A stretch of 64,000 bases of DNA from Edwardsiella anguillarum ET080813 (GTDB lineage Bacteria > Pseudomonadota > Gammaproteobacteria > Enterobacterales > Enterobacteriaceae). The notes beneath the pieces are model-generated. The model worked only from the letters and a program-made list of their open reading frames with translations, was not told where the DNA came from and did no database searches. The DNA lies in NCBI RefSeq assembly GCF_000264765.2, contig NZ_CP006664.1, positions 496,001-560,000 on the forward strand, written 5' to 3'. The translations under genes were made by a program, and so were the position numbers. Within the stretch, counting starts at the first letter, position 1. Every line of letters starts with the position of its first letter. Below are positions 29,619 to 38,953 of this stretch, piece by piece.

Positions 29619-30545
29619 ATGAAAGATTATAAGTTTGATGAACTGCGCATCGCCCTGGCAATCGCCGGCCAGGGCAGCGTCACCCGGGCGGCACAGCTGC
29701 TGCATATGCCGCAGCCCAACGTGTCGCGCGCCCTGGGCAGCCTAGAGCGCCGCCTGGGGCTGGCGCTGTTTGTCCGCCATCGGCAGGGGCTGGTCCCCAG
29801 CGAATTCGGCCAGCGCTTCCTGGCCCAGGCCGAGCTCATGCTGGAGCAGCATCGCGCCCTGCAGAGCTTCTCCGACAGCTACAAGCGCAGCCTGCAGGGC
29901 GGCGTGACGCTTGGCGCGCCCATCGCTATCCACGCGCTGCTGGCCCACCATCTGCTCCCCGCACTGCAGCGCGACATGCCCGGTCTGATCCTCGATCTGC
30001 GCACCCGGAACCCCAGCGCCACCGAGCGTCAGTACGGCGCCATCTTCGACAGCGACTGCGATCTGCTGATCAGCCCCTTTCAGCCGCAGAACGAAAGCCT
30101 GATCGCTCGCCCGCTGGTCAACTTTCGCATAGGGATCTTCGCCGCGCCGGCGTATCTGGCCCGTCGTCCGCTGACGCTGGACCAGGCCGCCGATCTGGAG
30201 GGACACGCCTGCATCACCCTCAGCATGCTCGGCGGGCAGCGCAACCGCTGGCACTTTCCCGACGCGCAGGGCCATCTCCAGCAGAGCGAGGTCAGCGGCG
30301 TCTGCATCTGCGACAATCTACTGCCGGCGATCGAGCTGGCCCGCCAGGGGATCGGGCTGCTCTATGCGCCCTTCTACGCGGTGGCCGCCGACCTGCAGGC
30401 GGGTACCCTGCGCGCCTGTCTCGCCCACGCCGACGGCCTATCGATGAACAGCTACCTGATTTACCGCCAGCGCAGCACTCTGCCGCACCGGGTACAGGCG
30501 GTGATGGAAGCCATCGCCGACCAGCTGCCCCGCCTCCTGCCCTGA
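29619..30545 (+). CDS. LysR family transcription regulator
   Basis: A 308-residue regulator. The N-terminal winged helix is FDELRIALAIAGQGSVTRAA then QPNVSRALGSLERRLGLALF, followed by the linker helix and a type-2 periplasmic-binding-like effector domain (VTLGAPIAIHALLAHHLLPA to LLYAPFYAVAADLQAGTL). The gene is divergent from a short leftward transcript that ends at the 29476 terminator, the usual arrangement for a LysR target. Ligand unknown. GC-rich like the backbone. Confidence 0.9.
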   Translation: MKDYKFDELRIALAIAGQGSVTRAAQLLHMPQPNVSRALGSLERRLGLALFVRHRQGLVPSEFGQRFLAQAELMLEQHRALQSFSDSYKRSLQGGVTLGAPIAIHALLAHHLLPALQRDMPGLILDLRTRNPSATERQYGAIFDSDCDLLISPFQPQNESLIARPLVNFRIGIFAAPAYLARRPLTLDQAADLEGHACITLSMLGGQRNRWHFPDAQGHLQQSEVSGVCICDNLLPAIELARQGIGLLYAPFYAVAADLQAGTLRACLAHADGLSMNSYLIYRQRSTLPHRVQAVMEAIADQLPRLLP

Positions 30546-31072
30546 CGCGCCGCGCCTGCGGCCATGCGCTGCGAGGGAGCGCGCCGGCCTCCCGCGGGGT
30601 CGATGCCGTACGGCGCCGGCGCCGCACGGATATCCTTCTCGATGATTGACCCGCGCCGGTGGCAGATTCAACCAGTGGCGCCTGGAGGTTTACCGATCCA
30701 ATTGGTGGTGTATGGCGCTATGGGAGCATCCGAGCAAGAATTTAAGGTTTTGCGCTATAACTGGCTCGAGTGAACCAGCAGCAGCTTTTATTATCAAAAC
30801 TCATGCAGATAGAAATGATCAAGAACATTAGATAGTTACAACACCATCCTATTAATATCAATATGTTGATGTGGTTTTCTCAAAAACCCTCGTTTTTATA
30901 GCGCCAGTTGTTGGCACTTATATCAGCGACTCGGTCATTACTAAAACAGTAAGTTTCTATGCAAATGCTCCCGTTGGTCCATGATTGCTCCCAATAGTTA
31001 AATATTCCCGTCCAATATTACGACCACTTCGATCTCAGACATCGAAAACTGCATACGCTGTTTAGCGGTAAC
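30546..31072. other. junction between backbone and the AT-rich island
   Basis: About 525 bases. GC falls sharply near 30650-30850. A 61-codon rightward frame at 30646 (GRFNQWRLEVYRSNWWCMAL) has a protein-like look but no ribosome site or family. Beyond 30840 the sequence is AT-rich without features up to the broken end of IS630 copy 1. Confidence 0.35.
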
Positions 31073-31957
31073 TATCCACGATGAGCGTTATCGTTTTTGC
31101 CCGCCGGTACATCGCTTTAAGATGCTTTAACAAGCTGACAAATAAGGCTGAGCTTTTGCGGTTACCGCCCACATAGCTGACTTTGCCCGTACCGCAGTGC
31201 AGCGCTCCGGCCAGATAGTATTTTTCATTCTGCCCTGGTGTTACCACGCATTTTTGTTGTCCGCGTACCTGCCACTCCGCACCGATTTTGGGATTAAGAT
31301 AGATATCCACTTCCCCCTCATAAAAGACGGGATTCTCTGCGCTGCATCCGCCCAGCGCTTTATGGATTGCCGCTATCTTTTCATCCTTATGCGGGGCGCG
31401 GATACCCAGGGTTGGTGCTGCCCTGCGCCATACCAGAGCCGCAGAGGGCAACCAGCGGCGAACGGTTCCGGCATGTCACTGGCATCCGGTTATCTCGTTG
31501 ATTTTTTATTGCCAGAAGTTCTGTACTCCAGCGTGAACGCTGGTAGCCAAAATCGCCGGGAGAGTGTTTTACCAGCTCGCGTAACAGCGAGCAGATATGC
31601 TCGGACGGCCAACGGCGGGAACACCCTGCGGGTAATGATTTCAGTCCTTCAATACCCAACAGCGTGAACCAGTTAATCCAGCGTCCCACCGATGAGCGGG
31701 CGCAGCAGAGCGTTCTGGCAACGTTGCTGACGCGGTCGCCCCGATGCAGCATCAGCATGGCGGTCAGCCTGCGGCATGGTTTTTGTCACGCGTTTTATGG
31801 ATAGTTTTCTGCATCAGGCATCGTTCAGTTCGGGGAATGGGTGCTATGATCGACATCGCACAGTCCGGTTGGTGATTTTGATTGGTTTGGCGATTGATCG
31901 GATCGCACAATCCGGGCTGAGTTCCCTCAAAGTGATCTACTATTCCGCGCAGCTATT
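31073..31957 (-). mobile_element. IS630-family element, copy 1, truncated and decayed
   Basis: This segment matches the complete copy at 45230-46380 almost base for base, from the left-side break at 31073 to the right end (GCGCAGCTATT, 31957) followed by the TA target. The transposase frame (start 31856) still shows FYEGEVDIYLNPKIG and TLIVDSYR, but has a one-base slip near the start, an extra base in the AAAAAA run near 31503, a TGA near 31483 and no C-terminus. It cannot transpose by itself. Confidence 0.85.
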
Positions 31958-32081
31958 TAGCCCGAACAACACGGCGAGCGCCGGACACGCCATCGCTGCT
32001 GGAGCGATTTTGGTGACGAATAATAAACGGGAGTTTGAAGAAGTGCCAGGCCTATTACTGGAAGACTGGGTAAACTTATGA
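31958..32081 (+). pseudogene. vapC: vapC toxin remnant (C-terminal 40 codons)
   Basis: The frame right after the IS630 end reads NNTASAGHAIAAGAILVTNN then KREFEEVPGLLLEDWVNL and stops. This is the C-terminal end of a VapC PIN-domain ribonuclease, with the last acidic site region (GAILVTNN-x-REF). The rest of vapC and the antitoxin are gone, lost with the left half of the IS. Without the toxin core no activity is expected. Confidence 0.75.
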
Positions 32082-32161
32082 TGATTAATGACGCTGAATA
32101 TACCTTGAATGGACAAAATCAAAAAGCATGGAATATATAACCCATGCTTTTTACAGGATAA

Positions 32162-32804
32162 CTACTTAACTGTCCATGCTTCGCTAAATTTATCTTCAGC
32201 AAAGATCTCTGTGATTCCATTTATTTGTTTAAGCCGCAGCACCTCATCCCTATCCATTCCGAGATTAAAGCTAATTTTCTCATCATCCAAACCCAACAAA
32301 TATAACTCTTTAACTACATTTGACATCAATGCAATTTGATGTTGACCTCTAGCTCTATTATGCCTAATAGTTGATATAATTCTAAACACTCTATCAGCAT
32401 TTTCTTGTTTTATTATTGCTATAGGTATGTAATCTTTAAATCGATTGTTTCAGCCATTTAATTTTGAATTAATCTTATAGCGATGATAGCCATCAACTAT
32501 ATTGAACTCACTATTTTCTTTATATACAATTATTGGCTACGTAAAGCCATCTATATTCAATGATTCTTTTAATACATTGTTTTCTACTGATGCCATATTA
32601 TTTGGATTGTAATCATTTTCATCAATTAACTTATCTTTTACCCATAGTACAAAATCAATAGGCTCAGATGAAAACGGGCTTTCATTATGAAAAGTTTTTC
32701 GTATTAAATTTAATGCAGCCATTTTTTCATCAAGTGAAATATCCTGAGAAAAAATATTTTATACTAGCAATAATTTTATTAACGTCAATCATAGCATCTT
32801 CCAT
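32162..32804 (-). pseudogene. ibrB: ibrB (ParB-like) with two nonsense codons and a frameshift
   Basis: Reading from ATG 32804, the frame slips by one in an A/T run near 32755, then runs MAALNLIRKTFHNESPFSSE to NIDGFT, meets TAG (near 32534), continues PIIVYKENSEFNIVDGYHRY, meets TGA (near 32458) and continues through RIISTIRHNRARGQHQIALM to the normal end. The DGYHRY motif is the ParB nucleotide-binding box. IbrB partners IbrA, which follows upstream in the same direction. Known IbrAB pairs regulate immunoglobulin-binding eib genes in E. coli ECOR-9; no eib gene is seen here. Confidence 0.75.
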
Positions 32805-32842
32805 TTTAGTCGTTTCTTTTGTCTTCTATTAATATGTTTATA

Positions 32843-33997
32843 TTATGATTTATTAGACTTAGGGCTAAACGAAAGCATCTTACACCAATAATCATTTTTT
32901 ATTATAACTTTACAAATTCGTCTCCATGATGGTATATCTTTAATATCCAGATCTTTGTCTTGCAAGTCTGGAATATTTATAGGATATTCCCGCTCTTTAT
33001 GCCATTTCAAATAGATAGATATTTTACAACGATAATGTTCAGCAGTTGCTGGAGGCATGTTGTCAAGCAAGAATAAAGCATACTCTCGCCAAGATAAAGT
33101 GTTTGGCTTATTTATTTTCCTTAATGCATAAAAATCCCCACTTTGATTACCATATATAGCACCACTGTGCGCACCAGAAACTCTATTACATACTAGACGC
33201 CAAGTATCAGGCTCTAGAATATAATATAACCATAACCCCTTACGTTGTTCTGGACCAAATGGTTCACATATACGCATTGAGTTTATTGGAACACCTGCTT
33301 GATACATCAGATTATATAACTCATTATATGGCAGTTTTGTTTTCCTATGGTAGACCCATATATCTTTTGCTTTCCAATCGTATAGCGGATATCCAGTATA
33401 ATAGAACCCCTCTAGAGATGCCGTTGTCCAAGGTTTATCATCGGCATATCTTAACTTCCGATTTGATACTAGCCCCATATATCGATTCAGTGACTCATCA
33501 GTTCTAACACCCGTTAAAGTTATTAAAGAATTATGCCCTGCGAGCCAATTGGAAAATTTAGAAACAAACTCCTCAAATGTCATACCATATTTATAAAAAG
33601 GGAAATAATCATGTCCTGTAATAGAGAAAGACGGTGGAGTTCTAACCCACGAAGTATCTGACTCCCAGCATATCCATTCTGGTTGAAACTGAGATACACC
33701 GTTTACTGTTTTGAGAGGTAGAGCTACCCAATAGACATCGAGTATAACATCCATATATAATTCAAGCATTCTTTTAATATGATTTATTGTATAGTTAAAC
33801 TGCACCTCCCAATCTATAAATAACACACTGAATTTCTTTTTTTTCTTTCTAGCTACATACCCTGCCAAATGAAATAGCACAGTGGAGTCTTTCCCACCTG
33901 AAAATGACACACAAACACTAGAAAAATTATCAAAAGCCCAGTCAATTCTATCTGTTGCTGCAAATAGAACATTTTCATTTATATTAATTTTAGTCAT
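32843..33997 (-). CDS. ibrA: IbrA-like PAPS-reductase-family protein
   Basis: A 384-residue protein. The PP-loop SFSGGKDSTVLFHLAGYVAR near residue 30 is the ATP pyrophosphatase signature of the PAPS reductase/adenylylating family. YPLYDWKAKDIWVYHRKTKL and the SMRICEPFGPEQRKGL block are typical of IbrA/DUF3440. The gene is intact and AT-rich, unlike its broken partner ibrB 40 bases downstream. The start at 33997 follows GGATAT; an ATG four codons earlier is possible. Biochemistry of this family is not known; DNA or RNA modification has been discussed for related PP-loop and ParB pairs. Confidence 0.85.
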   Translation of the reverse strand: MTKININENVLFAATDRIDWAFDNFSSVCVSFSGGKDSTVLFHLAGYVARKKKKKFSVLFIDWEVQFNYTINHIKRMLELYMDVILDVYWVALPLKTVNGVSQFQPEWICWESDTSWVRTPPSFSITGHDYFPFYKYGMTFEEFVSKFSNWLAGHNSLITLTGVRTDESLNRYMGLVSNRKLRYADDKPWTTASLEGFYYTGYPLYDWKAKDIWVYHRKTKLPYNELYNLMYQAGVPINSMRICEPFGPEQRKGLWLYYILEPDTWRLVCNRVSGAHSGAIYGNQSGDFYALRKINKPNTLSWREYALFLLDNMPPATAEHYRCKISIYLKWHKEREYPINIPDLQDKDLDIKDIPSWRRICKVIIKNDYWCKMLSFSPKSNKS

Positions 33998-34009
33998 ATA
34001 TATATCCAT

Positions 34010-34659
34010 ATAAACCGACTATTAATTCATTTGATATCATGCTAACAGATTAGTTGCAATTTATTTTTCAAGATTATAATCCTGAGTGTATTTATTTTCA
34101 CAGAATTACAATCCATGCACATCAGAAAAATCATAGATAAATATAAAATAACTTATTTTTGTTAGCATACTATCCTTTATTTTAATCAACTACTGACTAA
34201 CTTGATTTAGATAAAGCACTCAAAAGCTCACATCAAAAACCACTCATAAATAGTTACAAGGATTGTATATCAATATATTTATGCATCATTCCCATTTTTA
34301 AATTATAGAATATTAATTAATAGATAGTACTATATTTAAATCAAAATTTATTTTTAACAATGGTTAATATTATTGAGCTCACGCGAAGTTTTGTTGAATA
34401 GATCAGTTTTGGCATAAATATCAATACAAACTGAATTTATCCCTACTATGTAAAAATAAAGAGGTCTCCTAATTATGATTACACAGAAACGTCAACTTGC
34501 ATCTATCTCTTCAGTTGATCATCTTTGCTCTATCTTCCTGACGGCAACTTTAGCCCTCGAACTGTACGATATGGGCACCATATAGTAGACGATAACAGAA
34601 TGGTTACCGTTAACGTTCCATTATATCCAAACGTGCCGGAGCGCTGCGTAAACGACAGA
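34010..34659. other. AT-rich gene-free stretch
   Basis: About 650 bases of very AT-rich sequence upstream of ibrA, which likely contains its promoter. Rightward frames after 34490 are short. I see no gene or repeat here. Confidence 0.5.
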
Positions 34660-34800
34660 TGATTAGTCAAACCAGGCTACCTGATTCATAACATCGTGCG
34701 ACAAACAGGAAGTACAAATTGGTCTTTTCTTTGCTAAACAGCAGGTAACCGGTCTCATCAACAACGAATAGCCGAGTGGTCTGGACGCCGTGTCCAGCAC
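34660..34800 (-). pseudogene. IstB-like (IS21 family) ATPase remnant
   Basis: On the minus strand the frame RLFVVDETGYLLFSKEKTNL then YFLFVARCYESG matches the Walker B region of IstB helper ATPases (VVDE-x-GYL). It is bounded by stops on both sides and only about 40 residues remain. Confidence 0.6.
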
Positions 34801-34839
34801 GCGATCCGCACGGCGAAATACAACTCACAGATGGTGAAG

Positions 34840-35370
34840 AAACCCGAGGACGCGAGGTTATTTAAGGTGACCTGTCCAACGACTTCGACACCGTACACCA
34901 TCAACTACTGATGCCAGTTGCCCATCGTAGGATCAGTGATGCACGTTGCATAACCTTGCTGTGGGAAACCATCAAGGCGGGACATAGCGATGCCGCTATC
35001 TTTCGGGCGCCAGTGAAGGTGCTCCGTAGGGTGGCATACTGCCGGAATGCCGATGACTTTATACTTATGTCAAAGGCATCAAAGCACAGACGAAAGTTAT
35101 CAGGGAAGAATGCTGGGGTGTGCTCGAAGGCAGCGCTCAAGCTAAACATGGGCAAGACAAGGATCACCCATGTTAATTATGGCTTTATATTTTTTGGTCA
35201 TCGGCTCATCCGTAAACGAAGTCGTTACGGCAACATGTGGATGGTCACGACGATCCCGAGGGACACAGCCTAGAAATTTCGCGGCATCACTGGCGGCGCT
35301 ATTATCGGGCGATTACAGTGGAAGCAAAGTCGATATGGTTGAGCAACTCAACCAGAAATTGAAAGGCTGA
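34840..35370 (+). pseudogene. group II intron reverse transcriptase remnant
   Basis: Three pieces in shifting frames match the intron-encoded LtrA-type protein: a degraded DTVHHQLLM region before 34911, then ISDARCITLLWETIKAGHSD, then the catalytic block as CRNADDFILMSKASK (YADD has become NADD), NMGKTRITHVNYGFIF and FFGHRLIRKRSRYG, and finally NFAASLAALLSGDYSGSKVD up to a stop at 35370. A stretch between palm motifs is missing. No intact domain V RNA could be picked out by eye. Inactive. Confidence 0.75.
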
Positions 35371-36106
35371 GCAGTATTTTACCAGTTCGTTAATTTTAAG
35401 ATCAAAGTGTTCAATTATATCGATCGTATTATGTTCTGAAAACCAGCTGACTGACTGGCCCGTAAATACCTAATAGGTATTGCATCTCTGCTACCTCGAT
35501 GATGCAAGGCTCCGAAATCTGGACAGAGAAAGAGATGGGTTTTATTTGGCTGCACCAATAACGGTAAGCTCAGCGGTAAAATATTATATAGAATGGTCAG
35601 GCAAGGCAAGGCAAGGCAAGGCAAGAGGATGTTTCCCTAGCGATTGCCCTAAGGTAACTCTTATCTAAGGACTGAAACCAGAAACACATATAAATCGCGC
35701 TTTCCTGAAGTGGCAATAGCGTTCACTAGCATTTAACTGGTACGAATACTGTTGTTTAATTATATTGAATGTGATTACAATCGCTAACGCCGCTATAGTG
35801 CATGAGAACTAAGCCTGGACCAATTTCGAAAACATAACCTCGCTTTGCATCCAGCACACTTTTCATGAGTAGGTTCAAAGCTCGATTTTTTAGCAACGTC
35901 ACAGTTAACACTATCTTCCTGAATAGCCATCTATTATTAAATTTAATTAAACTAAAAAATAAGCAACTTTGCACTAGCACAATCATAGTTGCACATTTAG
36001 TCAACAACACTTATGATGCAGGAGATTTTAAGTGGAAAAAGTACAGGTCAAAGTAATATATATCAATATGGCTGAATAAAAGTTAACCTTATCATTAAGG
36101 AAGTCT
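35371..36106. other. gene-poor AT-rich stretch with a pentanucleotide repeat
   Basis: About 735 bases between the intron remnant and the lipoprotein gene. It holds the GCAAG repeat at 35601-35625 and weak frames of 60-80 codons on both strands. The last 100 bases carry the likely promoter and the AAGGAAG ribosome site of the next gene. Confidence 0.45.
35601..35625 (+). repeat. pentanucleotide tandem repeat (GCAAG)5
   Basis: Five perfect copies of GCAAG in tandem. Five-base units shift the reading frame on slippage, as in bacterial phase-variable genes. It lies in a weak 62-codon rightward frame (35480-35668) and a 69-codon leftward one, neither convincing. Confidence 0.7.
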
Positions 36107-37219
36107 ATGATTAAGATAAAAGAAAAAATATCAAAAGAAATCACACCCCTCATCCTTTTGCTTTTCCTGTCTGGATGTGCGAGCACCTCACTGACCACTG
36201 TGAAAAAAACGGTTTCCCCGCTAGAAGCGTATGAGCGAAAAGACTGTTCCAGTCAAAAGGGAACGGTATTCCTGATTTCAAGTTCATCGCAATATGATGA
36301 AAACATCATTCCTGAGATTGAGACAGCATTTTCTCGCCAGTGTTACTCTGTTGACAAACGATATCTCAACCAGAAGCCTAACAGGTTGGGTTACGTCAAC
36401 ACTGATGAAAAACGGGCGCAGACTCTCATTAACGCTCTCAGTGACAACAATGTACAATACCTCTGGTTTGTTAGAGGAGGTTCGGGGGCACTCAACCTAT
36501 ACCCAGCTCTGCATGCAAACCGGCTTCGAATTTCAACATCCACACCCAAAATCATCATCGGATTCAGCGACGTAACAGCTATTCATAGCTTTATTAATCA
36601 TGATCTGAAGTGGCCAAGCGTGCACGGGGTGCTGGCATCTTATAATAAAGAAATGCATGAGATTGATAAAAGTAAGAAAATCAGCATGAACAGTAGCCTA
36701 AATGAAGTTTTTGATACACTATCTCATGGAATTAATTATACAGGTATCGAGCCGATGAATAGTCAGGCTGTAAAAATAGTAAGCGGTAAACTAGATGGTG
36801 GGAACCTGACTCTAGTGCAGTCCTTGTTTTCCACTATTTATGAGGGCAACTATTCCGATAAAATAGTGATCCTAGAAGATACTGGAGTAACGGCGAAACA
36901 ACTTGACCGCACCTTGCATCAGATAGAGTTCAGCAAGAAACTCCATCCACGCGCCATTATTTTTGGGCAGTTTTACGGGCAAAATGCATCCGACGAAGAA
37001 AAATATCTTTACCGATATGTGATAAAACAGTTCGCTGATCGAGTTAACTATCCTGTTTATTACTATCCAGAATTTGGGCATGGTGAAACTAACCAACCAT
37101 TTATTTTAAATCACCAAGCCAATATTTTATGCAGCAGCGCATACCAGCTGTGCAGCCTGACCCAAACGCCTGTAAAAGCGGCGACACATATCGGCTATTT
37201 ACATTTACCACAAATCTAA
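36107..37219 (+). CDS. lipoprotein of the S66 LD-carboxypeptidase / MccF family
   Basis: A 370-residue protein with signal sequence ending in a lipobox (LLLFLSGCAS). The body is peptidase family S66: RGGSGALNL substrate loop, nucleophile serine in GFSDVTAIHSFINH, the VHGV strand, catalytic Glu in ILEDTG and His in FGHGETN. Cytoplasmic LdcA trims murein tetrapeptides and MccF cleaves microcin C; this one is exported and membrane-anchored, so a role on periplasmic murein or on incoming peptide-nucleotides is possible. The gene is AT-rich, intact and single, within a decayed island. Confidence 0.85.
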   Translation: MIKIKEKISKEITPLILLLFLSGCASTSLTTVKKTVSPLEAYERKDCSSQKGTVFLISSSSQYDENIIPEIETAFSRQCYSVDKRYLNQKPNRLGYVNTDEKRAQTLINALSDNNVQYLWFVRGGSGALNLYPALHANRLRISTSTPKIIIGFSDVTAIHSFINHDLKWPSVHGVLASYNKEMHEIDKSKKISMNSSLNEVFDTLSHGINYTGIEPMNSQAVKIVSGKLDGGNLTLVQSLFSTIYEGNYSDKIVILEDTGVTAKQLDRTLHQIEFSKKLHPRAIIFGQFYGQNASDEEKYLYRYVIKQFADRVNYPVYYYPEFGHGETNQPFILNHQANILCSSAYQLCSLTQTPVKAATHIGYLHLPQI

Positions 37220-37769
37220 ATTGGCATATAAGCCTAAAAGGCAACAAATCAGCTTTATGGCGATATAGCTAGCCATTGATAGGATACTCCACTTCAGAGC
37301 AAGCCGTTTAGGATATAGTGGCCATTTTTACATCGGTAAGTATCTATGGTCACTTTGGCATAATATATCGTAATCCTCTTATAGATCAGGAAAAATATTG
37401 ATAAAGCGATCTGTACAAGCATGTCTACGGGGAATATTTTCTGCACAATTTCAATCCTTTCTAGCAATAAGTACGGTAGATTTCTTATTGTTAACAAGCC
37501 GATCTTCCTGTCACAGCTGAATATGAATACGTGGATAAAAACAATCCTGTTAGGTGATGCATCCAATTAGTAGAATTTGGTGTGGTTTCTATCTATCCCA
37601 TAGGCTCACGGGATATCTCATGCTACTTAACTCACTATACAATCCATGCAACTCATAACAGCAAGGGCCAGATAAGTAAATTTTCGTCATTTCCTATCCT
37701 TAAATCTGAAAAAAACTTATGCACTAAAATAATCATGTTGCTTTAAGAAATAAGAGTATTGATTATTAA
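37220..37769. other. AT-rich stretch without a supported gene
   Basis: About 550 bases between the lipoprotein gene and the end of the fimbrial operon. A 90-codon leftward frame at 37294-37566 lacks a ribosome site and is probably noise. I see no terminator with a clear T-run for either neighbour. Confidence 0.4.
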
Positions 37770-38903
37770 TCACAGCAGAGGCAACTCAGCAATGAGTGTC
37801 ACTCTATCACGATAGACCCCATTGGTTAAGCTGGATTTGTCTTGATTAAATTGAAATGTCAAGTTTAACGGGAGTTGATTTACATTATTTAAACTGGCTA
37901 TCTCGATGGGCGCCGTGCTGGCCGCATCCTTATTTAAGGGATACTGCCGTGTCCCATGGTTCAATACTGCCTGATAAGCTATCCTTCTGCCATCAGCATT
38001 ACCCAGGGAGAACTGATTATCAGAGCGCAGGCTAAAGCGTATCCGGCCAAAGTTAGGATCGAATAACCCCTGTAAAATCAGCGGCGTGGAGGCGTAGCCT
38101 ACCACCTGATCCTGGGTATAGCTCGTGTTGAATGCCACATTGGTTGAGGGCACGGATAGCCCGCTAAAATAGGGCAGCTTGCGTATCGAGACGGTGGTGG
38201 TGGTATTTAGATCTTTAATTCTGCCAGTATCGATATTATTCATGTGCTCCAGATTTAAACTGACGCTACCGTTATAAACATCAGGCGGCAGCGATTGCCA
38301 GGCAACGCTAGCTGTCAGGGTATCGATATCCAGCCATACCACTCTGGCATCCCCAAAGGTAAACACAGGACGAATATCGCTACTTCTATAAATATCAGAA
38401 AAGGTCCTTGCACTACAGTCCGCCGTAAAATCATGACTGCCCGGGTCAATAATAACAAATTTACCGGAGCCCTGTGTTTGGTTTGTATCCCGCGGCTGGA
38501 TATTGGCACACCCATTATTCTCAGAGGTATGTCCTATGGTAAAGGATTGTACATAAGAGTCTTGTCGGTAGATCGTCCTGCCCAGCTTGGCCCGCAGGGT
38601 TATCGACCTGCCGTAGCGCGCCCCGGTCAGGGTGACGCTGAACAGGCTGGTTCTGCGCACCAAGTTGCTTTGGGTTGAGCCGAGATCCGACAGAACAAAC
38701 CCCGATAACTCAGGGTAATTATCCTTAACTTGCAGCACACCGTCGCTCAGGATCTCTGGAGAGTCTCCAGAGTCAATCCGTATCTCCTGATTATTATAAA
38801 TAGTGAGATTCACCCCGATAGCGTGGCTCTTTGCCATCAACGACAGCGCTAAAACGCCATACATCAGATAACGCAGCAGCCTTTCCCCTATTATGCAATA
38901 CAT
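37770..38903 (-). CDS. fimbrial tip or adhesin-like protein
   Basis: A 377-residue exported protein: signal peptide MYCIIGERLLRYLMYGVLAL to AKSHA, then a beta-rich body with two cysteines (NNGCANI and DCSARTF) and a C-terminal region (LPLNLTFQFNQDKSSLTNGV, YRDRVTLIAELPLL) that resembles pilin donor-strand ends. It is the last gene of the chaperone-usher operon, the place of the tip adhesin in CS1/CS5-type systems. AGGAGG lies four bases before the ATG at 38903; the longer frame upstream lacks a site. No lectin motif is recognised. Confidence 0.7.
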   Translation of the reverse strand: MYCIIGERLLRYLMYGVLALSLMAKSHAIGVNLTIYNNQEIRIDSGDSPEILSDGVLQVKDNYPELSGFVLSDLGSTQSNLVRRTSLFSVTLTGARYGRSITLRAKLGRTIYRQDSYVQSFTIGHTSENNGCANIQPRDTNQTQGSGKFVIIDPGSHDFTADCSARTFSDIYRSSDIRPVFTFGDARVVWLDIDTLTASVAWQSLPPDVYNGSVSLNLEHMNNIDTGRIKDLNTTTTVSIRKLPYFSGLSVPSTNVAFNTSYTQDQVVGYASTPLILQGLFDPNFGRIRFSLRSDNQFSLGNADGRRIAYQAVLNHGTRQYPLNKDAASTAPIEIASLNNVNQLPLNLTFQFNQDKSSLTNGVYRDRVTLIAELPLL

Positions 38904-38953
38904 ACTTCCTCCTGATATAACATCACACCGCCGGCTCAGGGCCGCGATACCTC

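Noticed and set aside
35415..35668. genes spanning the GCAAG repeat on either strand
   Set aside because: Both frames are short, lack ribosome sites and show low-complexity translation at the repeat.
37294..37566. 90-codon minus-strand gene
   Set aside because: No ribosome site, odd composition and no family; judged chance frame in AT-rich DNA.
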